Shown in pieces: positions 57,266-64,000 of a stretch of DNA of 64,000 nucleotides (within the stretch, counting starts at the first letter, position 1; every line of letters starts with the position of its first letter). Where the stretch lies: positions 1 through 64,000 of the forward strand of contig JAIOYV010000021.1 of the NCBI GenBank assembly GCA_021740905.1, read 5' to 3'. Under the pieces are notes generated by a model. That model searched no databases, was not told the DNA's origin, and saw nothing but the letters and a program-made list of their open reading frames with translations. Position numbers and translations under genes: made by a program. Origin of the DNA: Bacteroidales bacterium. Its GTDB lineage: Bacteria > Bacteroidota > Bacteroidia > Bacteroidales > M50B96.

Positions 57266-57556
57266 ATGGAAATATTAGCCAATATACACCCCGGTGAAAT
57301 CCTGATGGAAGAATTTTTAAAACCAATGAATATTTCAGCCTATAAATTGTCCAAAGATATTGGTATACCACAAACCAGGACATCTGCAATATTGAAAGGA
57401 AACCGAGGGGTCACAGCAGACACTGCACTTCGATTGAGTATTTATTTTGGGACATCGGCAAAGTTCTGGTTAGGTTTGCAGGATGATTATGATTTAGAAG
57501 AAACCCTGAGAACCAAGCAGGATGAATTAGACAAAATAAAAACTTTCGCTGCCTGA
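57266..57556 (+). CDS. higA: HigA-type antitoxin
   Basis: 96 aa from the ATG at 57266 (MEILANIHPGEILMEEFLKP). Cro/C1-type helix-turn-helix antitoxin; the NIHPGEILxEEFLxPMxIS opening and the recognition helix region PQTRTSAILKGNRGVTADTA, then FWLGLQDDYDLE, are HigA/VapA hallmarks. Represses its own operon and neutralises HigB. Stabilising role for the accessory island is plausible but not proven. Confidence 0.94.
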   Translation: MEILANIHPGEILMEEFLKPMNISAYKLSKDIGIPQTRTSAILKGNRGVTADTALRLSIYFGTSAKFWLGLQDDYDLEETLRTKQDELDKIKTFAA

Positions 57557-57817
57557 GAATTTGGGATTTTTTAGCTATGATTCTCCATGATATAGAAAAG
57601 TGTTACTTTTGGAAATATAAAAACAATTCAACAATTGTATTATTCATTTAGAAGCATTTAAATAAAAATGAGAGACATATTGCTGATTCCTTTCAGAAAT
57701 TGACCTTTATAAAAAAGTAAAGGATTTAGGAACACTTTTCACCTTAAAATAATATAAATTTCATTTCTATGCCAGCTGTTCATTATTTCATATATTTACC
57801 CGACCAAAAGTCTATTT

Positions 57818-60067
57818 ATGGATCAATTAAATTTTACAGTTGATAGTGCATTACTTAGGGAATTAGGCGAAAAATTAGTTGAGACAGTGCATCTTGCTTT
57901 AGTGGAGTTGGTTAAGAATTCTTACGATGCTGATGCCACTTCTGTCGAGATATTATTTGCAAACGATCCTTCTGGAAAAATGCAGATTATCATTTCTGAC
58001 AATGGGACAGGAATGAATTTTGAAGCCATTCAAAAATACTGGATGCGTATTGCAACAACTAATAAAACACTACAAAAACTATCAAAAGTTTTTGGTAGAC
58101 CACTATCAGGAGCTAAAGGTATTGGACGTTTTAGTTGCCGTAGGCTTGGTGGTCATCTTCAAATAATTACGAAAGGTACAAATGAAGGAAACCTGGTTGG
58201 AATGCAACCAAACATTGAAAAAACATTAGTTGAATTCCCATGGACAAAATTCTTACCCGGTGAAGATATTACTTCGATTAATTGTCCAGGATTACAGACC
58301 ACTGTAGGTAATGATATCACAGGTACTAATTTGATTATTAGTAATGTATCAGACGAATGGACTGTTAGAGGATATAATTATTTAAAAAGGCAATTAGCAG
58401 TATTGGTCGCAAATAGGGGATTTAAAAGAAAAGGATTTGAGGAAGATCCTGGATTTAATGTAAAAATAATAGCACCTCAATTTGAAGGTGTAGTACAAGA
58501 TATTCGATCGAATCTGATAAAAGCTGGGTGGGGAACATTGAAAGCAAAAATAAACAGTGAAAAACAGGCTGTTTGCGAATTAGATGCACTTGGAATTGGC
58601 AAAAGGAAAATTACTTCTGCTGCAAAATTTAATTTACTTGAGGATATTTCTCTCGAACTTGCAATCATGGTTGATGTCCGGACGCAAATTAGAGATACGA
58701 GCATTTTATCATTAGGAAACTTAGAAAAGATACTTAATGAATGGGGTGGAGTTCAAATTAAATTTAAAGGATTAAGAATTTATCCTTATGGAGACGATGA
58801 TTGGCTTGATATTGATAAAGAAAGAGGACTTAGAAAAAGTAGCCCTAATAGTGAACTACTTACCTTTGCTCAAACACTAAAAGGAGTTGAGCCAGGTAGA
58901 TCTCTTCTGAATATGCTATCAATGAAAAGTTATGTAGGTAATGTTGAAATTGGTGGTGATGCTGAAGGCTTTGAACCTAAGCTAAATAGGGAGGGGTTTA
59001 TTTCTACTCCTGCTTTTGATCAATTAAAAGGGTTTGTTCGTTTTGCAATTGATTGGTCAACAATATTGAGGGATTATTACATACGCGAATCGGCATTGAG
59101 AGAGGCAATAATCGCCAAAGAAAAATTTGAAGAAATAGTTGAGGAAAAAGTTGAGCAAAGTCGGGTGATTGATTCTGCATTATTTCATCTTCAATCAGAA
59201 GCAAAGGTACTCTCAAATGTTTTACCACCTAAGCAAAAAATTGAATTTGAAGCAGTTTTTGAAAGAGCCACTGATGTAATCCGGAAACAACATACTGCGA
59301 ATCAAGTTGAGCTAGCACATTTACGGTTAGTCGCGTCAACATCAACGCTGTTGCTCATTTTTTCACATGAAGTAAAATCTCTATTGGGAGTTTTAGAACA
59401 GAGTAAGAATTCTCTTGAAATTCTTGCAAACGAGTTATTACCAAGACAGAAAAAAGAAGTTGAGGGTATAAATGATCGTTTTATTGACCTCAAAAACAGA
59501 TTGGTAGAGTTATTAAATCTAACATCTCTAGTTGGTAAGGATAATCGAAAAACCAAAGCTAGCCAAGTAGCATTGCTTGAAAGAGTAAAAAAGGTAGAGA
59601 AAGTGTTCGAACTGATAACACATAAATATCAAATTGATGTAGACCACACTGGAATACCAAACAATATTGCATTTAAAAACATATTGGAAGCAGAGATTTA
59701 TTCAATTTTACTTAATGTGATGTCAAATTCTATTAAATCGGTAATAGCCAGCGGACGAAATAGAAAGATACAGTTGAATGCTGAAAGGTCTGGAAATATG
59801 AATATATTGACAATTAGAGATACGGGGATTGGCTTAGATAGTTCGAGGTTTGATGAAGTTTTTATTCCTTTTATTTCAGATCCAGATGGTCAATTATACG
59901 AAAATTTAGACATACGATTAAATCCCGAAGACAATATGATTGTTGGTTTAGGTAGTGGTTTAGGATTAGGTATTGTAAAGGAAATCGTTAATGCACGTGG
60001 AGGCTCAATTAGATTCAAAAGACCTACAAATTACTGGAATGCTGAATTAGAAATTAAAATGCCATGA
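57818..60067 (+). CDS. Dual GHKL protein: MORC/Hsp90-like ATPase fused to histidine kinase
   Basis: 749 aa. The N-terminal GHKL ATPase domain (residues 1 to about 210) has the N box VHLALVELVKNSYDADATSV (E30, N34, D37), G1 SDNGTGMNFEA (D61) and G2 SGAKGIGRFSCRRLGGHLQI, which is the MORC/Hsp90/MutL style. A middle domain and a coiled-coil (about 430-500) follow. A histidine-kinase core comes next: H box IFSHEVKSLLGVLEQS (His517) and HATPase_c with NVMSNSIKSV (about 637), RDTGIGLDSS and GLGSGLGLGIVKEIVNARGG. Both ATPase sites look intact. No membrane segment, so a cytoplasmic sensor. First gene of a four-gene operon; it overlaps the receiver gene by four bases (ATGA). Confidence 0.88.
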   Translation: MDQLNFTVDSALLRELGEKLVETVHLALVELVKNSYDADATSVEILFANDPSGKMQIIISDNGTGMNFEAIQKYWMRIATTNKTLQKLSKVFGRPLSGAKGIGRFSCRRLGGHLQIITKGTNEGNLVGMQPNIEKTLVEFPWTKFLPGEDITSINCPGLQTTVGNDITGTNLIISNVSDEWTVRGYNYLKRQLAVLVANRGFKRKGFEEDPGFNVKIIAPQFEGVVQDIRSNLIKAGWGTLKAKINSEKQAVCELDALGIGKRKITSAAKFNLLEDISLELAIMVDVRTQIRDTSILSLGNLEKILNEWGGVQIKFKGLRIYPYGDDDWLDIDKERGLRKSSPNSELLTFAQTLKGVEPGRSLLNMLSMKSYVGNVEIGGDAEGFEPKLNREGFISTPAFDQLKGFVRFAIDWSTILRDYYIRESALREAIIAKEKFEEIVEEKVEQSRVIDSALFHLQSEAKVLSNVLPPKQKIEFEAVFERATDVIRKQHTANQVELAHLRLVASTSTLLLIFSHEVKSLLGVLEQSKNSLEILANELLPRQKKEVEGINDRFIDLKNRLVELLNLTSLVGKDNRKTKASQVALLERVKKVEKVFELITHKYQIDVDHTGIPNNIAFKNILEAEIYSILLNVMSNSIKSVIASGRNRKIQLNAERSGNMNILTIRDTGIGLDSSRFDEVFIPFISDPDGQLYENLDIRLNPEDNMIVGLGSGLGLGIVKEIVNARGGSIRFKRPTNYWNAELEIKMP

Positions 60068-61035
60068 AGAAAAAACTTAAATTTATTTGGATAGACGATG
60101 ATAATAGAGAAATCGCCGCCGAAAACTTGGAAAAGCAACTTGGAGTAAAATGTATTTTCGTAAATGTCAAGCCCGAAGATGTCGACTTTTTATCATTAAT
60201 TGATAAAAATAAGCCCGACCTTATTATAGTAGACCATAATCTTACGGAGATAGGGACAGGAGAAATAAAAAAAGGTTCAACAATTGCCGCATTAATAAGA
60301 GAAAACCATCCGGATTATGCGATAGCGTGTATTACTGGTCAGGATAGCGATAGCATAGATTCTCAGCAGCGATTATCTTATGAAGCTATTTTTAGCTATG
60401 ATGCCATTACAGATCATTATCCAACAATGAAATCAATAGCAGAGTCTTATCGAAAATTGAAAGGTAACCCTCCTAAAGATATAAGTGAACTATTTGGTTT
60501 AATGAAAGTCCCAAACGAAGAACGAATTAGATTGGAAAGTATACTTGGTCAAGAAATAAAAGAGAACTTCAACGATCCTGGCATTTTCCTGAATATTTCT
60601 CAATGGATAAGAAACCTTTTATTTGAGAGACCTGGATTTTTATATGATAGATTATGGACAGCCACTCTGCTAGGTTTAAATGAAGATGGATTCAAAAAAG
60701 TTGAGAAGTTATTTATACCTGCAAAGTATAATGGAATTTTTAAGGATGAATCAAGAGATAGATGGTGGAAAAGTGAATTAATCAAAATTCTTGCAAAGCA
60801 TGTCACGAATTCTGGTTTACCTTGGGAAAAAGGGCGATTTCTTCCTGATTTAACCGCACGTCATTTCAGCAAAGACTATTATTCAGGTTATAAGGAATCT
60901 TATCCTGAGGTAGTTGCATATCTTGATGAAACCACAGACAAGAGAGCACAGATGAAGTTGAAGTATACGGTAGCGCACCCTAAATATGATAAATTACTTT
61001 TTTTTGAGGACATTAGAATGATGAAAGCAAATTAG
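60064..61035 (+). CDS. Receiver-domain protein with unknown C-terminal domain
   Basis: 323 aa. The N-terminal receiver domain (1-125) has the acidic pocket FIWIDDDNREIA (D11-13), phosphoacceptor candidate D57 in PDLIIVDHNL and T91 in ACITGQDS. The usual switch Lys after beta-5 is not seen (FSYDAITDHY there). The C-terminal 195 residues (GQEIKENFNDPGIFLNISQW; RPGFLYDRLWTATLLG; RDRWWKSELIKILAKHVTNS) match nothing I recognise; no helix-turn-helix or nuclease motif. The natural partner of the kinase core encoded just upstream. Because the output domain is not DNA-binding, it more likely controls a protein partner such as the next two gene products. Confidence 0.82.
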   Translation: MKKKLKFIWIDDDNREIAAENLEKQLGVKCIFVNVKPEDVDFLSLIDKNKPDLIIVDHNLTEIGTGEIKKGSTIAALIRENHPDYAIACITGQDSDSIDSQQRLSYEAIFSYDAITDHYPTMKSIAESYRKLKGNPPKDISELFGLMKVPNEERIRLESILGQEIKENFNDPGIFLNISQWIRNLLFERPGFLYDRLWTATLLGLNEDGFKKVEKLFIPAKYNGIFKDESRDRWWKSELIKILAKHVTNSGLPWEKGRFLPDLTARHFSKDYYSGYKESYPEVVAYLDETTDKRAQMKLKYTVAHPKYDKLLFFEDIRMMKAN

Positions 61036-61037
61036 AC

Positions 61038-61727
61038 ATGAGAATTATTATTCCGCATACATCAACTGACTTCAAGAAAAACGAGATAAAGTCTTTAGCA
61101 ACTATCTGTTCAAGAGCATTATTTGATAGTAATTTTCCTGAATTGGCGACTGCAATATCAACAACCTATGATAGATACCGAGGTGAAACATGGAAAAGAA
61201 AAAACGATTTTGAGTTTGCCGCAGACTTTGAAGTTGAAATTGAAAACAAAAACCATAGAGTGGTTTTGCACGGTATCGTTAAGGGTGATTATGAAAATAC
61301 TACTTACTCCATTGGTATCTGTTCCCTAGAGAAACCTTCTGAATTAATCAGGAGGTTTCATTTTGATTATGACCATGATAATGAAAGGTTGAAACAAAAA
61401 GCGCCAGTGTCTCATTTCCAATATGGAGGAAAAAGTGGCAATGGTTTTAATGGCAAGGAATTTCATACTAATCTTATCGAGGATGGCCTATCAGTACCGA
61501 GGTTTAACTTTCCTCCAATAAATCTCACGTTGCTCTTAGATATTGTGTTTTGTGAATTTCGTAATGAACTAACAGCTAAGGTAGTTGAGGATCCAAATTG
61601 GCGGAGTTTGGTAAAGAACAATGAAGATTTTCTGTGGAAGCACTATTATCAAGTACTTGCTTCCCATCTTCAATCAACCCGGCACAAAAAGGAAAACCTT
61701 TTAAGAGATATTTGTTACGGTATTTGA
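61038..61727 (+). CDS. Hypothetical protein of the kinase-methylase operon
   Basis: 229 aa, starting two bases after the receiver gene stop. No signal peptide or membrane helix. Part of it (IRRFHFDYDHDNERLKQKAP; PVSHFQYGGKS; VPRFNFPPINLTLLLDIVFC) has the P-x-SHxxxGG and PRxxxPP spacing of DUF2290-like proteins, an uncertain match. The YDRYRGETWKRK segment is basic and could contact nucleic acid. An effector or adaptor role in the operon is possible; nothing in the sequence proves it. Confidence 0.6.
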   Translation: MRIIIPHTSTDFKKNEIKSLATICSRALFDSNFPELATAISTTYDRYRGETWKRKNDFEFAADFEVEIENKNHRVVLHGIVKGDYENTTYSIGICSLEKPSELIRRFHFDYDHDNERLKQKAPVSHFQYGGKSGNGFNGKEFHTNLIEDGLSVPRFNFPPINLTLLLDIVFCEFRNELTAKVVEDPNWRSLVKNNEDFLWKHYYQVLASHLQSTRHKKENLLRDICYGI

Positions 61728-61733
61728 AATAAA

Positions 61734-63275
61734 ATGGAAAATAAGAAAAACGGTATATATTATACACCCCCAGCTTTAGCAGATTATTTAGTTAAACCAT
61801 TCGAGAATATCATGGGGGAAAAAATTCTTGATCCTTCATATGGGGAGGGTTCATTGCTTTTAGCAGCAGGAAGAATTTTAAAAAATATTTATAGAATTTA
61901 CGAAACGCATCTTTTTGGCTGTGATACACAACCTGTAAATGGTCTTTTAAGACATTTACCAAAAGCAAATTTAAGGGAAATCGATTTTTTTGATTTTCCA
62001 TCGGATAATATGTTTCAAACCATTTTAATGAACCCTCCATATATTCGCCATAGTATTCAGGATTTGTCTAAGATTTATAAGTATCGTATAAATTATCCCC
62101 AGCTGAAAATTTTAAATAAGAAAGCTGACTTATGGGCTTTTTTCCTGGTTAAAGCTGTTTCTCATTTATACGTAGGTGGGAATATTGGTGCTATACTTCC
62201 ATGGGCATTCTTACAAGCTGATTATGCTAAGCCGCTTCGTAAATGGCTTTCAGAAATTTTTCTTGAAATAAATGTTGTTGCACTAAATAGTAAATATTTT
62301 GAAAAAGCCGATGAAAGAGTCGTAATTCTTTGGTTAAAAGGATATGGAAGTAAATGTATATCAATAAAGACTGCTTCATCAAAAAGTATTGAATCGACTA
62401 TTATTTTTACAAAATTATCATTTCAAAATTGGATTTCTGATAGAGTTTCTTACTTTGGTGTCAACAATATTGACAAGGTTCTTAAAAGATGTAAATCTGA
62501 ATTTGGATTTACTGAATTATCTGATCACGCAGAAGTTAAGATTGGTATTGTTACAGGAGCAGTGGATTACTTTATTATGACAAAGCAAAAAGCAATGGAA
62601 ATTGGTTTTAAAAGAAACCAATTAGTGCCAATTTTGACTAGACCAAATGAATTTACTAATTATATTAAAACTGGTAAGAAGGAATTAAAATTTTTGATTT
62701 CATTAAACGTAAATGATCATCTAAACCATAAGAATTACATTGAACGTGGTATTGAAAATAATATACATTTACGAGCTCATTCAGTTTTAAGGGAACATTG
62801 GTATATTGTAAAATTAAATGAAGTTCCAGATGCTTTTTTCCAATATAGGATAAAGAAAACACCTTTCCTTTTACCAAACCACGATAAAGTGCAGTCCACA
62901 AATTCTATACATCGAGTTTATTTTAGAGATGTAACAGAAATTGAAAAAAAGTGGATCATTGTAAGCATATTATCTATTCCAAGCCAACTTTCAGTCGAAA
63001 CAAACTCAAAGACATACGGTCGTGGTATTCTAAAAATAGAACCTAAATCACTTAAGAACACTTTAGTAATTAGACGTAATGATCCTATTATCATATCTAT
63101 TTATGAGAAAATCATTGCGCTACTTTCAGTTGATAAAAAAGAAGATGCCATGGAACTTGCTTCTGAATTTATATCCAAAGAAATAGGTATTCCAGAAGAT
63201 TTAATGCGTTTAGCTAAAGAAGAATTATCTAAATTTCAAGCTTTAAGATTAACCAAAGATACTATTTTGATATAG
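61734..63275 (+). CDS. N6-adenine DNA methylase (Eco57I-like), no nuclease domain
   Basis: 513 aa. GIYYTPPALADYLVKPFENI is the opening typical of type I/IIG-like adenine methylases. Motif I is ILDPSYGEGSLLLAAGRILK, an acidic SAM-binding residue lies in FGCDTQP, and the catalytic motif IV is MNPPYIRH (N100-P-P-Y103). The C-terminal half (about 250-513; IGIVTGAVDYFIMTKQKAME, then RAHSVLREHWYIVKLNEVPD) looks like the target-recognition domain of this class. No PD-(D/E)XK or HNH motif is present in this protein. Last gene of the operon, six bases after 61038-61727. Confidence 0.9.
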   Translation: MENKKNGIYYTPPALADYLVKPFENIMGEKILDPSYGEGSLLLAAGRILKNIYRIYETHLFGCDTQPVNGLLRHLPKANLREIDFFDFPSDNMFQTILMNPPYIRHSIQDLSKIYKYRINYPQLKILNKKADLWAFFLVKAVSHLYVGGNIGAILPWAFLQADYAKPLRKWLSEIFLEINVVALNSKYFEKADERVVILWLKGYGSKCISIKTASSKSIESTIIFTKLSFQNWISDRVSYFGVNNIDKVLKRCKSEFGFTELSDHAEVKIGIVTGAVDYFIMTKQKAMEIGFKRNQLVPILTRPNEFTNYIKTGKKELKFLISLNVNDHLNHKNYIERGIENNIHLRAHSVLREHWYIVKLNEVPDAFFQYRIKKTPFLLPNHDKVQSTNSIHRVYFRDVTEIEKKWIIVSILSIPSQLSVETNSKTYGRGILKIEPKSLKNTLVIRRNDPIIISIYEKIIALLSVDKKEDAMELASEFISKEIGIPEDLMRLAKEELSKFQALRLTKDTILI

Positions 63276-63459
63276 AAAAGAATTCTAATTATTCTTCATT
63301 TGACTTATACTTTAACGTGCTGATCGCATTTATTCCATTCTATTTCTGTAAATAGTATTTCCTTGCCCAATCCCTCCCCCAAACCATGACAATTATCCTT
63401 TACGGTCTTTGAATCTTTCTCTATCTTCGCTGAAAATTTGAAACTAATTTAAAAGCACA

Positions 63460-64000
63460 ATGAATAAAGGCAAAGACCACTATCTGGAAGCCGCGAAACG
63501 TTCGGCAGCATGGCACAAAGGCCATATCGAAAAGATGAAGCAGTGTAGATTCGACACCATCGCGGTGCACGGGATTTATTCGATGCAGGAGGCACTCGAT
63601 TTTAATCAAGGCTCGATTATCGAACCTATTTATATGTCCACATCGCAGGCTTACCGCGACAGCGACGAGATGGAAGCGGCTTTGGGTTACGAAGTCCCAA
63701 CCTGGTGTTACTCGCGGATTGCCAATCCAAGCATGTATTATTTAGAAGGTGTTCTGGCATTGATCGAAGGGTATCAGACCGGTCACAACACCTCGTGTAT
63801 CGCGACCTCTTCGGGGATGGCGGCTATTCACAGTGCCGTTGAACCTTTCCTTCAGGTCGATTCAAAAGATCCGAACAGGCCGATCAATTTTGTAGGGACA
63901 AGTCAGGTATATGGCGGGACTTTCCAACAATTCAACGTGCGGAAAGACCATGAGCGGAACATCGAGTGGCGGAAAATTGTGAACTCGAACGATATGTCGG
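63460..64000 (+). CDS. Cys/Met metabolism PLP-dependent enzyme, N-terminal part
   Basis: 180 codons, cut by the window edge. ATG at 63460 (MNKGKDHYLEAAKRSAAWHK). FDTIAVHGIYSMQEALDFNQ, GSIIEPIYMSTSQAYRDSDE, CYSRIANPSMYYLEGVLALI and CIATSSGMAAIHSAVEPFL follow the O-acetylhomoserine sulfhydrylase/cystathionine gamma-lyase family (CGS-like fold type I): the TSSGMAAI loop binds the PLP phosphate. The extra N-terminal 30 residues are seen in longer relatives. The lysine that holds PLP lies beyond the window. Reaction in methionine or cysteine synthesis or breakdown cannot be fixed. Confidence 0.88.
   Translation, partial: MNKGKDHYLEAAKRSAAWHKGHIEKMKQCRFDTIAVHGIYSMQEALDFNQGSIIEPIYMSTSQAYRDSDEMEAALGYEVPTWCYSRIANPSMYYLEGVLALIEGYQTGHNTSCIATSSGMAAIHSAVEPFLQVDSKDPNRPINFVGTSQVYGGTFQQFNVRKDHERNIEWRKIVNSNDMS

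Noticed and set aside
57818-60067. A second MutL or a gyrase-like protein
   Set aside because: No S5/transducer-type MutL signature and no TOPRIM; the C-terminal half is clearly a histidine kinase.

Overview
The window is from a Bacteroidota chromosome. Several secreted proteins end in type IX secretion (T9SS) type A sorting domains, many genes have a TAnnTTTG-type promoter element just upstream, and the housekeeping genes (gyrB, pth, rplY, mutL, yebC, secA) look like that phylum. I would guess a Bacteroidales or Marinilabiliales-like lineage, but I cannot place it further.

1 to 6.5 kb is an accessory region that reads as an integron-type gene-cassette array with no integrase in view. Plus-strand cargo genes (a lipoprotein, a CNNM/CBS membrane protein, a HicA-HicB toxin-antitoxin pair and a broken RhuM-like gene) are separated by long palindromic attC-like sites. 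In two cassettes, the sequence just before the cargo gene is the reverse complement of the first arm of the palindrome that closes the same cassette. That is what excision and insertion of circular cassettes produces. Three group II intron segments sit at the ends of these palindromes: two 5' parts on the minus strand and one intron without a reverse transcriptase on the plus strand.

6.7 to 35 kb is mostly core genome: a large T9SS cargo protein, a membrane-protein pair, gyrB, a VOC protein, tpx, a TonB-C-like lipoprotein, pth and rplY, a NarL-type two-component pair, an Rpn nuclease overlapping mutL, a rhomboid protease, a glycosyltransferase and polysaccharide deacetylase pair, yebC, small lipoproteins and a BatA-type protein.

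35 to 53 kb holds secreted proteins (a PKD/T9SS protein, a lysyl-endopeptidase-like serine protease, and FISUMP- and T9SS-containing proteins), an Rh-type ammonium transporter, and a five-gene membrane-protein/winged-helix regulator cluster whose two transcription units share an identical-type 17-bp dyad operator. An OmpR-type two-component pair closes this part.

After secA (53.3 to 56.6 kb), an AT-rich accessory island occupies 56.9 to 63.3 kb. It has a HigB-HigA pair, then a tightly packed four-gene operon: a 749-aa protein with a MORC/Hsp90-like GHKL ATPase domain at its N-terminus and a histidine-kinase core at its C-terminus; a receiver-domain protein with a long unknown C-terminal domain; an unknown 229-aa protein; and an N6-adenine DNA methylase with no recognisable nuclease. 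This looks like a signal-transducing, methylase-linked defence system and is the best candidate here for an undescribed one. A Cys/Met-metabolism PLP enzyme runs off the right edge.
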